Source: Parelaphostrongylus tenuis (taxonomy: Eukaryota > Nematoda > Chromadorea > Rhabditida > Metastrongylidae). Taken from it: a DNA stretch of 64,000 nucleotides. Positions 1 through 12,904 of the stretch are shown here, piece after piece. Numbering within the stretch: the stretch's first letter is position 1; every line of letters starts with the position of its first letter. The notes under the pieces are model-generated. The model made no database searches. It saw only the letters and a list, made by a program, of their open reading frames with translations, and was not told the DNA's origin. The stretch covers positions 35,282-99,281 of the forward strand of contig JAHQIW010000804.1 in the NCBI GenBank assembly GCA_019055375.1, in the 5' to 3' direction. The translations under genes were made by a program, and so were the position numbers.

Positions 1-1263
1 AAGAAAGTATAGAAGGTAAACAAGCAATCAATTGGAAGACATCATCAATATGAAGATAAGCGTCTGTCATATGAGTCTAAAATATTGAAGGTGAGTGGTT
101 TATAGTGTCAAACGATAAAACTACAAACGGACTAATTCGACTGGATAAACGAAAATGTACACTGTAGGATATCTTTCCTCCATAGATTTTGCTCATTTCT
201 GCACTGCAACAATAGAAAGCCAGAATGGTCCCTTCAGACTTCCTTGGAAGGTATCTTGTGCTAACCGTTTCGACTTACTTGTCTTCAGACATTCCCGTGA
301 TATTACTGTAAAACATGAGCCCTTTCAATGCATGTAATCTCACCTCACCATTATATCGATGCTAATATAAGTTGGGCTACGGCATCACGCACGGTACGGC
401 GTGCATAATTTTACATGCACGTGAGTTCATCTCGTTCAGACGAACGAAGAGTAGAGTGTCCTCCACTAATAACTTGGCACTTATTCAGTAAAATTTAGGT
501 TGTTGAAAAACTCTGTCGCAGCTAAAAGATCGATCACTAAGAAACTTCTGTAAGACTATTTTTGGAGAAAAGAACGCCAATGAGTCCTAAAAGTCACATT
601 TCTCATCAGAATAACCACACCTTCGCTTTTTAAACGTATTTCCAGCGTTTAAGCTGATTTCTATATTGATGCATTCATATCTCCATAGTCAATGAATAGC
701 TTGAGCGATGGTCCCATTCGGATCGTCGGTCATTTTCTTATAGTATGGCGTTCCGGCGGCATGTTATTGAAGCGCGACTGCAAACTCTGCTCACTGGTCA
801 GCTTTTGCGCATATGTTTACTTCAAATAGACCAATTTGCGATATCCATCTGATAACCGCTTAAAAATCAGAAACTAATGAACTGCTTTTGGTATATGTTT
901 GTTAATATATACCAGTTATTTATAGATATAAAATGGGAAAAAAGTACGGTTACCTGCAAAAGACGGGGGACGCTCTGTGCGTCAAGCCCCAATCGATTTT
1001 ACAAAAACTAATAAAAGTGCGGATCCTCGTTTATCAATGTTTTCATCATACCAATTTCCATTCACAGATTGAGTGTGTACCTCTGTTCTTCACGTCAATC
1101 AAAGTTTGGCATAAACATCACTTTATTATTAAGTAAGTACAAATGTAATGGCGGTAAAAATCGATACTGTCCTCGCATCTATCAGAGTCTCGACCTCGCT
1201 CTTCAGTTCCTGAAAATATTTACATTATCTACTATTACCACGGAGTAATCGATTAATGACTGT
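1..1263. other. no recognisable gene
   Basis: I see no exon with convincing protein similarity on either strand and no clear repeat. Open frames here are under 70 codons and look random. The stretch may be intergenic or an intron of the gene whose exon lies at 1264-1427. Confidence 0.5.
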
Positions 1264-1427
1264 TCATTCTTCGTCTGATATCATTACCCGTAAATGAGCA
1301 TCAATTTCGAGAAGACTCGATCTTATTAGGTCCAGCATCCTTTTCTCCTTAATATAGGTGGCATGTTCTGGATACAAGGGTAATAGTAAGCGCATTGCAT
1401 GCAGTGTCCGCTCCGTTAGACGACGAT
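1264..1427 (-). CDS. unidentified coding exon, helical-repeat-like
   Basis: An acceptor-like sequence (CAACAACAG) on the minus strand is followed by about 50 open codons reading ..RRLTERTLHAMRLL.. and ..KRMLDLIRSSLLEIDAHLR, then either a GTAATG donor at 1287 or a stop at 1264. The amphipathic leucine-rich pattern resembles HEAT or armadillo helices, but I do not recognise the family. It lies downstream of the importin-like exons on the same strand and does not match the C-terminus known for importin alpha, so it may belong to another gene. Short open frames between 1500 and 2150 on the same strand (for example around 1510-1610) could be further exons, but I cannot join them. Confidence 0.4.
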
Positions 1428-2786
1428 CTGTTGTTGAGAGAAGGGTTGGAAAGATGAAGAATACACCTAAAATCAAATCGTATTCATCATACGTTTAACA
1501 GGAGATTAGCCTTTAAAAGAAGGTGTAGAGCGACTTAATAAGGCTTCTAAGTTTCCTCTAGAAGATTTGAGATTCTCTCTTGAATCAAAGGATATACGGC
1601 GAAGCTTTCCGAATTTGTCGTTCACCGAAGTACGAAGTCACCCTATGACCTCAACTTTCTCGAGTAAGTAAAGGTGATTGAATCTATACTTGTCCTATAT
1701 AGTCACCTAGAGTGGTCCGCCGATGACTATAGTCACTTTCATATGATCTCTGATACAAGTTCAATGGCAACTTGACGGTCCATGGCAACTTAATTGGGAT
1801 CAAATTAACGAATACGTCTGAATTGTGGTAGCATCACTGACCGTCGTGCTTGTGTCACACTCGCCCTATCTTTTGTATATATCTAGCAATATCTATAAAT
1901 TATATGTAAGTATTGCGTATAAAAAAGTTGACGTGCGTCAGATATATTTTTCGAAATGTCTAAGAATCTTCAACCAAACGACGGAGCGAACAGGAATTCT
2001 CGTCTCATATCCAATACCAAAGCGAAAATCAGCTTCGAAAGCGGCTGGTTGGCTGTCATCAGGTACACTTCTAAGTGTTACCGCATTTGCTTTTATCAGC
2101 ATGAGGAATAGGCACTGCAAAGCTAGTGTCTCCGACAAGGAAGAGTGAAAGCTCTATAGATACTAATAATTCTTCATGCTTACAGCATAAATCCTATTCA
2201 TTTGAAAAGCTAATCAGTGGATAAGGAAGAAGTACGGGAACGAAATTCAATCTGAAAAAGGCACACGCTTCTTCCTAGGACGTTTTAAAAGCTTAATCTT
2301 CACCACTTTAACAAATTTTATAGCAAACACATCTCGTACCAAATCCTATCATCAGCCTTATCTTATCATGGTGTGCAGTATAAAGCAAATTGACAATTGT
2401 CCACATGCATTCCTAAAATGATTTCAAAAAAACTAAGCGTCGAGTATCAAAGTGTGCTTTTCATGTTGTTACGTTTTAGCCTCCAATAACTTGGTTGACT
2501 ACATGAATTGTTCAACTGCACATCTTCAGGAAAAGTTTTGTAATGCAAAGCGAAATTCCATTTTGTTGATATGCTGCTCCCATTAATGATTCAGATACCG
2601 TTAGTGATTGTGAATCTATGAGGACAAGTTGCGATGGCTCTCCGTTCTACTAGTATAGGAAGCATCGCTTGATTGTCCCGGTTTGATCATAGAACCCAGT
2701 CAGAGCAGCCCTATAGCTGAATACTCTGTCATAGTAGTGTCCGATGTCATTTGAGCACCAGTATAATAAAAAACTGAGCGACTAAC

Positions 2787-4547
2787 CTTCTTCAATTTCT
2801 TCTCTAACGATTCTATACCCTCAAGAATCATTGAGTAGACATTGTAAGAATTGGGGAACAGCAACTAAATGAGCATATATTCATCATAAAGCACAATAAG
2901 CTTTTATGAACGTTTCTACTGGAGTGTTATTCGTCTCCAGGCGAAAAATGATGCAGAACTTTTGAGTATTCAAAAACATTTGTGAATGCGCAAAGACTCC
3001 GAGGGCTTAGATAAAACTCCAGGAAAGAAGAAACTTTGAAAAGATGCCAACATCGGCGTGATCCGGGTGGCTTGCAGCGATATTCGAACACATCCAAGCG
3101 GCTTCATGTCGTACATCCACAGGGGATTCATGCGACAACGAGCGACGCTGGAATGAAATTTTAAACGATGAAACGGAAATGATTTTGCTCCTGGGAAAAA
3201 TAGTTGATTTTTTTAAAAGAAGCCGCGCTCCTTTTTTTTTTTAATATGAGTGCACCTAGACAAATCTAGTAAGATACAGGTGTTATTCAATACCTCATGA
3301 ACTAATGCCCATGTATGTTGCCTATTACGGCGCCCGACTCGCGTGGTTGAAGATCATAGTGATGGAACTACGGCGTATTAGAGATAGCTAACTCTTCAGC
3401 AGGATAACGAAAGTTTCAGGAAGCTTCTTTTCAAGCTCACTACAAATAATTGTCTGCAGTAGTGGAACGGATCGAGTGACAAATGAACAAGTCATCTCAT
3501 GTCCATAGTGACGAATGTCGTCACGATCTGAGAAAATTCTAGCTCTGCAATTATTTTAACGAACGTTCTGGTCCACGCGAAAATCGTCTAGCCGTTAAGT
3601 GAACAGTGAAAAGCAGTGAACGGACTTCATTGTTCATCAAAAGAAGAGGACACAAATAACAATCCATGGCAACCTTTCTTCTTTCAGTGCGAAGCTACCA
3701 ATATTTACTACGTTTCCAAATATTGAAAGATGTAAATTGGAGGGTGAGCGTGACTTTATCATAGTTCGTACGGCTTTTTAGGTATATACTCTTATTATAT
3801 TAATTTGTTTTAGTGTCCACCACGTATTTCCGATCTTGAAGATATTACTAGTACGAGAAGGTCGTATCCAAATTTACAAGACTTCATGGAACTGTGGATG
3901 TAAAACGACAACTCCTGTTTGAATGTGGTCACCGGTGATGATGTTGCCTAGTATATGAAGCGCAGCATGATGAAGCCCATAGAGAGACTGAAAAACATAA
4001 ACATGTAAGTCGTCTTAATTGTGATGGGCAGCCGCCTAACGACTCCACTGTTGTAAGTGCCATCGTGGTATTTGTTGACATATCGGCTGATCTCAGCAGT
4101 ACGACGAGCGTTCACCTTTATGACATATGAGATAGGTGCTACTGATAATTCATGCGAGCTTGCACTGAGATATTACTGCATAACTAAACGATCAGCACCC
4201 TTACCGAGTCCTGAATCTCAAATACCAGATCCAGCAAATCCGGTTCCCTGAGCACGATGTCGATTTGAATGGACATCAAAGAACGGTTTTCACGCAAGAA
4301 AGATCGAACGTAAAAAAGAGCAAAAAACACTTCATAGCGTTTACCACGAGATTTTTTTATCAAGGAAAACAAGAACTGTGCTACTCACCCGTACTCCTGA
4401 TTGTATATCGTCAGCAATCGAAGCTAACGCCCAGAGACAATCTTTAGCCATATCTGCTTCTACAATATACCTTTGGCCAACGCAGTCAAACATGTGGTCA
4501 ACAGTCTTGCAGTCTGTGAAAGAATCTTTGTCATAATACATATAGCG
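2787..4547 (-). CDS. importin-alpha-like armadillo protein, diverged or broken
   Basis: Exons in transcript order: 4389-4547 (..[16 protein letters not shown]), 4205-4247 ([15 protein letters not shown]), 3878-3987 ([21 protein letters not shown]), about 3052-3147 ([18 protein letters not shown]) and 2787-2864 ([18 protein letters not shown]). Importin alpha proteins carry cargo with nuclear localisation signals; the exons match armadillo-repeat consensus such as WALSYL, ALRAVGNIVTGDD, KEACWTISNI and ALNGLENIL. Two junctions are out of phase by one base: one G too many at the donor 4388-4390 and one G too few at the donor 3877-3878. One armadillo repeat between the last two exons is not found. 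A possible 5' exon (4793-4887, basic, importin-beta-binding-like) is weak. It could be a pseudogene or a real, fast-evolving paralogue with assembly errors. Confidence 0.55.
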
Positions 4548-4889
4548 CTAATCTTCAAAAAGTTCTTATTCATTGAATTGTTGTGAGTTTCCTATAACCA
4601 ACGTTTTTGTGACTGTCACCCGTCTATCGTTTCTGAGTTGCATCTTCTAGAGCAATCGACTCAAATGTCACATGACTTCACAATTACTCTTACTAAAAGC
4701 AATTTTAAGATATGATATCAACACTTTAGCATGAACCACCAATGCAAGCTACTTTGTCGCTTTCTCAAGTAAATGTGCGCGCGCAACTTATAGCCTTGAA
4801 CTTTTCTTCCCATAATTTATTAGCTTGTGACCGTTTGTGTCCTCTGTGCTCACACTTCTTGTCAGCCAGACGATTTCTACATTCCATTT

Positions 4890-5847
4890 AGTGCAGCGTT
4901 TCAGTGGATTGAGCTTTTGTCAACGATCGGCATATGAGTTTCAGGGTAGCAATGTGTGTGCGTGTCTTTTAGTGTTAGAGCGTTGCAGTTAATCGCCCAG
5001 TTTCCTACCTCCTTGCTCAACCAAATATCGTCAGATTGCTTACATTGTATTGTTTTTTTTTCCTTAATAAGTTATTACCCGAGCGTGAGTCCGCCCTGGA
5101 TTGGAAAATTCAATGCGCAAACGCATACAAAATGGGGAATCCTACTTGGAATCAGTAAATATTCTGCGCTAGAGCCTAAGCCAGTACTCTACACACTTTT
5201 GCATCAACCCACTACAATACATATGACTTTCACATTCTAATCATATCTTCTGTCGCCAATCGATACAAGTTCATACCCAAATCGGTACAACTCCGTTCTG
5301 AACACCCCCAAGCATAATATTCATCGCACACCACACTATATTGTTCACATCATCAAATTCAGTATGCAGTCATTTGGCCAATATCTTCCCTATTACCTGA
5401 AAACTTGAACATCATTCAATGTTACGGATGCGATAGGTATACAAACATTAGGCTCGAGAAGTTTTCGAAGAGAAAAGCTATTGAACGACTGCCAGAACCT
5501 CACTTAGAGTTCTTTATATTTACTAATTCACTATTAGCAGATAGAATCACGATAACTTACTTCAAGGAGTCCAGCTTCACGGCATCTCCTCTTACATTCA
5601 ACACAATCTGCTGCTATATTGCTCAAGGTCCAAATGCACTGTACATAAAACTCGCCCGTACTTGTCAGTATGCCATTTTTCAAAGCCCCAATACCATTCT
5701 GAAATTACCTGGTAACGAGAATAATTTAGTCAAGTATTCCATAATTGAGTTCTCTGCGATTGATGCACGTTTATATAAGGTTATGTTTCAAAGTACGTCA
5801 TTTTCGCATCGTGAGCAATAAGTTTTTCCAAATAATACATACTATTT
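4890..5847. other. no supported gene
   Basis: The longest open frame (plus strand, 5405-5821, 138 codons) has no recognisable motif, no signal peptide and no splice context, and its length is near what chance gives in a sequence this long. I do not call it a gene. Confidence 0.45.
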
Positions 5848-6478
5848 GACCGGTTGAGGACCACAGGACCCAAAAGACCTGTCTGGCTCCACCCCCTGCC
5901 CCTAGCCCTCCATTCACGTCTGTCCTTTGGTAGAGGATATTGATAGTGATTGGAATTATAGTGGTAGTGATAGTGGCGGTAGTGAAAGTGATAGTAGTGA
6001 TGGTAATAACAGTGATAGTGGCGGTGGTGATAGTGATGATAGTGATCATAGTGATAGTGGCGGCAGTGGTAGTGATGGTGATAGTGATAGTGACAGTGAT
6101 AAAGATAGTTATTATTATCATCATCATTACCATTGTCATTATCATCACCATCATCATCATTGTCGTTACCATTATCACAATCATTATTATCATTATCCTT
6201 ATCACTGTTGTCATTATCGTTATCATTATGACCATTATCACTGCCATCTTTATCGCTGTTATCATGATGACGGTAATATAATGATGATAATGATAACTAT
6301 CATTATCACTATCGTCACTATCACTATTATCACTAACACCATCATCGTATCACTACCATCACTATCACTACCATCACCACCACTATCATCCATAAAAAAG
6401 CAGACGTGATTGGTGGGGGCGAAGCCAGGGGGTGAGGCCAAACAAGCCTTTGGGGTCCCGTGGTCCTCGATCGGTTAA
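5848..6478. repeat. fold-back element with (GATAGT)n/(ACTATC)n core
   Basis: Terminal inverted repeats of roughly 45 bp bound the unit: the left end reads ACCGGTTGAGGACCACAGGA and the right end, reversed, AACCGATCGAGGACCACGGG. The core starts with GTGATAGTGG-type repeats (about 5930-6105) and then switches to their complement type, TTATCATCATC and CACTATCAC (about 6108-6390), so the two halves can also pair. The serine-aspartate-rich and isoleucine-rich reading frames across it are products of the repeat, not proteins. Confidence 0.75.
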
Positions 6479-9400
6479 CACAAGAAAACTGCCCTGTCTG
6501 GACTCATTTTCATTATTAGATTCACTTGTTATTCAGAAGATTTCTACCACGTACATTACAACTGCATAAAATCTGATGAAGTCAGATGTCACTGACCGAT
6601 TCACAATTGTACCTGATTGACGATCAGGGGGTTCATTTGTTACGACAAACACGCCAAATTCGTTATGGTCCAAGCGGCATTCAAATGAGTTCCCTCTTCA
6701 TAAAATTCCCTCTCAATAATATGTAACAGAAGTGAAACCTGGAAAATTAGAGAAATCACGTGAATACTATGAGATAAGTGTAACGTTCTGAATCAAATTG
6801 TGCTTCGGATTCGCGCTTGCCTTTTCCCGAGGCTCACGTGTTGTTCACTGATCACCAAGGCTTTTTCTTTGCCTTTCTCAGACATGCCATGAGGTGACAG
6901 GGATTTATTCACTTTGAATCATTATTAACTATTTCAATCATTACAATAATAATATTTGCTATTACAGCATAATGGTACAATGTCACTGAGCGTTGTCGCA
7001 CGATGGTCTATTTATGACTCGTCATTAAAGTAGCCGCCTAAACTGAGGATTTCAACATTTTTATCCGAGAAGTGTGGATTCTTTTGCGCCAACAGTGGAA
7101 AAACAAAACCTTCGTAGCACCGTTGTCGTGATTTGCACGTCTCCGAGCGAACGCGGCCGATTAGCAGCTCCTGGGCAAGCATAACTACCATAAGAGATCT
7201 TATTGGACAGGTGGTCGCATAAGTCAATGATCAGCGAGATTATGGACGATATAGGTTATATGATAGTATTGTTGTCATCCGGGACCCCTGAATGAAGCAT
7301 TCTTAGCCAATCAGCCACAGGATAAACGACGCACCTTCGCTGCTTTTCCAAAATTACCTAATCGGCTTCGTGAATACATCTTGGGCACCTTTGGTTGTAT
7401 GATTATTGCACGTCGATGCGGCGAAAATGCACAGTTAATTGAGCAATGTGCGATAACTAGCTAAGTGTTCTTTCTAGAGATAACACCACATTTGGTTTTC
7501 AACATCAAGAAGCCTTGCTTTATTTTACCATTCACCAAGATCAGCAGAATTAACGGGCTTGTTCCTCTGACCGTAGAGCATCTCCGATACGACGTAGTTC
7601 GAGTTGTAATCGAGAACATACAGCTACAATATATGACTTATCTAGGTTGTCAAAATTCAAAGCTGTAGGTTTTTTTTTTACTGCCGTCACCGTTGTCTTC
7701 TTTTCAAAAGACAGAGAACTGAGACATAAGTTTACTATCAATTGTTATTTGATTGGTAAGGTCAAAATCTTGCCTAAATTGAGCTCGAACGAACTAAATT
7801 AGCAAACGAGGTTTATATTCAAGAGAACTGATGATAGTGTGGCATGACAATCGTCTTGCGCGAAGAGTTAGAGAATCATGTGTTAACCGATAAAGCCCAA
7901 AGCGTGAATTCACTGATAATACGGTCTTTATTATTACTTGGTTATTTATTTTTGATCCGACTTCACCTTGTTAAATTCAGTACTAGCTTTAATTCATTCG
8001 TCTTCTTCTTGAACGCCTTAAGAGACGGCGGAGTACGTCCTCTTTGCAATCTTGAGGATAGCCTGATTGTAGCGTCCTATAAGGCGTCCGTTGTTGATTG
8101 CCGGAGAGTAATGGGGATTTGCCCCGCGCGCCGCGACGTGCATCACGGCCACTCGGCCACAACTTCGTCAGTAGAACACATGATCATAGTGATGCACTTT
8201 TGCTATCGTTAATGAGTTTTTATTTTATAATCTCCATTTATTTATATGACCTAATTTCACAACATCCGTGAGGCTTTCAGCACTGGCACCATTTCACGCG
8301 TTTCATTGCATTCAACGTCTACAGGGGTCCTCGCACATTTGGCGATTTACTTCAACCGCTGCCTATGGATTCATTCCACTTTATGATTGATGCAGAATGC
8401 TGATAAAGAGAGCTTTCATTGCACTTTCAGGAATTCTTAAATTTCGTTCACTTCCTTACATCCTTCATTCACTGAGGTCCTTGAACTTCTTATGCGCTAG
8501 TTCAGCTGCTCTTTGAGGGTCCGTGATGCTCTTTACTGATATCACCGGATGTTGAACAATACAAGTCTTCCTCGAGTTCTAGTATCACCCTGTTAGAGTG
8601 CGTATTTGTGTTTTTGAGGAAGTGAGTTTTGTTCGGACAAATCAGGCACCAATTTTCGCTGCTATAGGAGGATGAAAAGGTGATTGACGCGGATATCACT
8701 TCTTGATTGGAAACACCTGTAGTATACTCGGTTATATGAATGTCACGTTTCTGATGCCTTGTGGTAGCTCCAAAAAACGTTCATATCGTCAAAACTAAGT
8801 TTTATTTACTAATCACAAATCTCACCAAGCGTTTATATTTCTCAGTATGCGGCGAATGAGTTGGCATATTGGAGGTGAATATGCGTTTAAAATATAAAGC
8901 CCCTGCCTCCTGTAAAATATCATCTTACTTAGTACATTGCGTCAAAACGGTTCAGTCAGGTTCTCAGGCGCTTATGCCTTTGAAACAGTACTATTTTGGT
9001 ATGTGCCCTGGCAAGGCTGAAACACAAACTCAACTACGCCCCTGATGGTACGTGTTTCGTAAATCACTAAGCATTTTCGGATATATAGTTGCATGCGTGA
9101 TAAAGCGTTATATCACTGCTATAACGTGGTCGAACAACAGAATTTTTGTTGATTACACGCATTTGATAGTTGTCGGCATAACTCGCTTAATGTTAAAGAA
9201 TAAGTCCAGAACAGAGATCCAGGCATTGCGGAGGTGAACCCCTCCCCAATAAAAGGAAAATTCGGGTTCAACTTCCAATTAACATTCCGGCTAGTTTCAC
9301 ATTATCCAGTGTTCCTGGATAAATTTTTTTCAGAATAGTCGATTAGAGACATAGTCAATGAAGGAGGTGCACTCACCTTAGCGTATGGTGTGCTCTCCTG

Positions 9401-10535
9401 TTCAAGTAAGTCAAGACACAAACGTTTTTCACTATCGAAGATTGCTTCATTTGGAGGAAGTCTACGCTGTGAAAGCTGCTAAATGGTGTATAGTCCTGTG
9501 TACTAATTATTACTTACATATTCTAGAGGATGGGATCGCGTCGTTGGTGAAAGATGATTGCATTTCAAACTCACATCCATTCAATTGTAGTCCACCGTAA
9601 CGCCCAATTCGATGCAGTTGCAAAGAGTAATGAATCACACCAAATGAAAAAAATGAATAACAACTGCGATAACGGTGTATAAGTGATAGCTGGTGATAGT
9701 GATTAATGTTGAAGACATCATTCAACGAATGGTTCAGATGTTTTATTTGAAATGTTCCTGAAGGTCTGATAGATTTGTATGACTTATGACCATCGGCGAA
9801 TGGTTGAGGTAATGTCGCCACTCGAAACCCCACGCTTTATGAGCAAGGAGCGGGTTTTCAAGGCAAAGTACAGTTTACATAAAAGGAGTCCGTCTAGTTC
9901 TACGAACTAATCATGGTTCTGTTGAGGCATAGAACACATGACTATTGATGGCGAACAAAAGAAGGCTGAATGGAAGATACTATAGTTGAAGGTTGAAAGA
10001 TATCTGTCCTCCGAGAAAGTACAAATTCAATGCGAGATGGGTAGATTGCTGACGGGTGTTAAATAAATAGGGCGAGTTAGTTAAGAGGTGCTGACTGTAT
10101 AAGTTGCTAACTGTCAGGTAAACGTTCAAGCGAATTGCTTGCAACATCAGCAAGACGCAAAATGTTTGAGAAATAAGCATTTTTCCGAAGAAGTGCTCTA
10201 TATTCTGAAGAATACGCGCTTTTCCCACGCTTTACGCTTACTTCAGCCACTAACTAAAAGTCTGTGAGTCCCTTCTAAAAGTTGTTTGTAGAATGTAGAG
10301 TGTTTCAGGTTACGCTTTTTGGTGACAAAATACGCAGTAAGTTGGAAATGTGGTCTTCATACGAAAATATAGTTATCCTATCAGAAACTGCGGTTCTTGA
10401 GGCTCATGAGCGGTGAATGCTAAGGTATTATTGAAGTGTGCCCGAATATTCCTACTGCTCGAGAGAGGCAATCACGACTGCATCAAAATTCGTGCTGGCC
10501 ATCACGAGTGCTTGGAGATTTTCTGAACTAAAGGT
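6479..10535. other. no confident gene; two small exon-like frames
   Basis: Two minus-strand frames have coding-like composition and acceptor-like starts: about 7012-7162 (after CTTGCCCAG, reading ELLIGRVRSETCKSRQRCYEG, stop at 7012) and about 7550-7665 (reading NLDKSYIVAVCSRLQLELRR, stop at 7550). I do not recognise either. The rest, apart from the repeat at 8030-8165, shows nothing I can name. Confidence 0.3.
8030..8165. repeat. R8 repeat, copy 1
   Basis: A G+C-rich segment (GAGGATAGCCTG.., CCCCGCGCGCCGCGACG) is found again in diverged form at about 40965-41115, so it belongs to an interspersed family. The type of element is unknown. Confidence 0.6.
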
Positions 10536-10539
10536 ATTT

Positions 10540-11300
10540 GATACTTTTCCGTTATCATGGGACAAATGAATATTGCACCTCATTCGCTGAACGGGAATTT
10601 TCTATAAAAGTGTTTGTAATCATTCAAAAGGTTAAATCTTTGGCTACAGCCGTGCGTAGTCCGCTCTTGAAACACCTTTTTATAACAGTGTTAAAAATAA
10701 GGTAATTTACACACAACCACGATTTTTTTCTCAACTCGATTATAATTCGCTCGGAAAAATTCCTTCCGCTAGTAGTCTATCGATAGCACAAGTCTCGAAA
10801 AACTCGAAAATGTATTTGCTCTTCAGAGAAGAATTGTTGATAGCGCTGTAGGAGAAAGAAAAGATTTGTGCTTCACACTGTGCTTATTTTTTAGAAAGAC
10901 TGTTTCACTGCAGTGTAACAGGAAAGATAAGATCGGGCTCCACATGTTAGGCGAACTTGTTTACCGACCAAATTACGGGTTGGACTAGGTGCTATCGATC
11001 GATGCCCTGATTGATTTGATGTGGGATGGGAATTGTGTTCAACTGGGAAATCTTGTTCCGCTTCAAAAGAAACTCCGTTTAAAAGGACTCACCCAGATGC
11101 TACGAGATTTCTCTACACTTTCATATGCTTTTCAATTTTACAAAGAATTATACGCGTGATAAAAATGAAGGCGTATGACCGAAGTAAAACATAATTTTAT
11201 TTTGTATGCTACAGTCATCAGAAAGGGTCTCTTCGAAATCCGGCTACGTACGAGATTCAAGCTACCAAAGATTCAAGCTTTCAAATTATTGCAATAGATA
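10540..11300. repeat. L-family fold-back element
   Basis: The left end has TTTTCCGTTATC..GGGACAAATG, the terminal motif shared by other L copies. The interior has family landmarks: TTTGGCTACAGCC near the ends, CACTGCAGTGTAACAGGAAA in the middle, and a second arm GATTCAAGCTTTCAAATTATT. It has no coding capacity, like a MITE or fold-back transposon. Confidence 0.65.
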
Positions 11301-11710
11301 GTCGGCCTTGGGATTTGATAAAGAAAGGATTAGTACGGCATGATTTCAATGATGAGATGCACAAACAAGAAGCGTTTCAAAACTTTTGATTCAAGAGCTT
11401 TCTTACCATCACAACGGAGCACTTCCCTGTGTGGGACAGTGACAGAGAGTGGATAGCGGAGTAGTTGGTGATGAATATGGAAAGCGAGGTACTGGTTCGA
11501 CGCACTCCTCTAGTATTCCCTTGTGATCCATAGAACGCATTCGGCGACATTCATTAGAAAAAAGGATTAACCTCAACCAGCAGTCCAATGAATTCGCGAA
11601 ATGCTCACAGATCATCGTGGGCACTGATTATAAGGAAGTGGATTCAATACAGGTACTCTGATCGGCACAGTAGCTGAATTGGAGAGTCATTTGGAAGAAA
11701 TTGTGTATAT

Positions 11711-11743
11711 GCATATATATAAATATATATATATAGTATATAA

Positions 11744-11777
<34 letters not shown>
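11711..11777. repeat. (TA)n microsatellite
   Basis: About 65 bp of imperfect alternating TA broken by AAA/TTT. No gene is nearby. Confidence 0.9.
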
Positions 11778-11778
<1 letters not shown>

Positions 11779-12050
11779 CTAGCAATAGAAAAGTTGTCGC
11801 CAGTTATTGTCAAGCTTTTTGGTGTAAGTCTCGGCCGTTGGTGTCGATGCCTGGGCAAGAGACGAGACGGCAGCAAATTTCCTCTCGCTTTCGCAAAGGG
11901 TTTACTTTGGTCAAAGTGAACTTATACATGGCACTCTCTTTTTTTTAATCCCATTCTCTGGCTAACATAATTGATCATTGACTGAAATAGTCTACGTAGA
12001 GTACATTTTACACTATAATGAAGACATTTAAAAGAAGAATCTTGTACACC

Positions 12051-12318
12051 ATGATTTGCTCTTGAGTGCCGTTATACTTGTGCTAATGGTTCCCACATGT
12101 TCATCACAAGCAGTCCCTTGCTATTGTGTGTGTGTGAGGGAAATTGGTGGATGTGACTATGACTTTTCCAAAACGACAACGACTACTGACACTGATTCGA
12201 TAGAGCGAGGGCGATATCGAAGCGATATCGAACCCGTTCTAGATAACATTCTTCCGCTTTTGAATACCCAGACGATCCATGTGCATATTTACAGAGTGCC
12301 AATTGTCTACTATGGAAA
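12051..12318 (+). CDS. possible secreted protein, first exon; start frame broken by one base
   Basis: From 12056 an open frame encodes a hydrophobic stretch (LLSAVILVLMVPTCSSQ) typical of a signal peptide, then a cysteine-containing segment (VPCYCVCVREIGGC), a threonine run and a mature region to about 12318, where AAA|GTATGT is a good splice donor. The only ATG (12051) is out of frame with this by one base; one extra T in the run at 12055-12057 would join them. Loss of one base in a short run fits the errors seen in VPS45 and POLE. I do not recognise the family and found no second exon, so it may be spurious. Confidence 0.3.
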
Positions 12319-12589
12319 GTATGTTTGTCACTACATCTGGAGAAAAATCAATCAGTAAATTCACCTGCTTTTTCCGTGTTTAAAGCTGAGTCCACAGGAG
12401 CTACGAAGCAAACTAAAAACTCAATCCGGTATGGAACACTCTTGGAGACAGCAATTATGTTTTAACATTCAACAGAATACTCCACGCACCATAACCATAT
12501 ATGTAGGTATTGCCAAATTTCTGAAGGTTCTTTTCCGCTAGACGGCGACAACCATAGAACAGCTAAGATATTTAAGCTGGCGTAAGTGA

Positions 12590-12885
12590 ATCTAGTTCTA
12601 TTCTCCCTGCTGCACTGGAGTGAAGCGGTCCTTCCACAAAATAAGCAGAACACTGGAATCTTTAATCTTACGCTATAGAATGATTAGTAATTTTCCAAAG
12701 AAAGAGCTGTCTTGCGAAAAAAAACGCGCGTGGGAAGCGCAAATGTTTTCCTTTCGTTTAAACGTTGTAACAAAGATTCTTTTGAAGAACGGCCTCACAC
12801 CGCGCTAGCCAGAAATTTTAACTTTCGCATGATTACTAACACTCCTATAAAAAGCTGTTGCCTAGCGAATGGGGTCGTAGATTCC
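12590..12885. repeat. L-family fragment
   Basis: Only the right half is present: CTGCACTGGAGTGAAGCGGTC, then GAATGATTAGTAATT, and an end at ACTCCTATAAAAAGCTGTTG. The same order of blocks occurs in the full copies at 28560 and 31403. Confidence 0.6.
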
Positions 12886-12904
12886 TTCGTCGCTGTCTAA
12901 CGGC

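Noticed and set aside
5405..5821. 138-codon open frame on the plus strand
   Set aside because: No motif, no splice signals and no coding-like composition; the length is compatible with chance.
5927..6409. Long open frames rich in Ser/Asp on one strand and Ile/Thr/Met on the other
   Set aside because: They are translations of the (GATAGT)n/(ACTATC)n core of a fold-back element and occur in several frames at once.
9375..9410. Possible 21-nt microexon on the minus strand (after TTGAACAG, before GTGAGT)
   Set aside because: Splice-like ends are good, but no neighbouring exon supports it.
11628..11876. TA-encoded Tyr-Ile repeat frames here and at 14034, 18211, 29300, 30808, 49680 and 62387
   Set aside because: These are translations of TA microsatellites.
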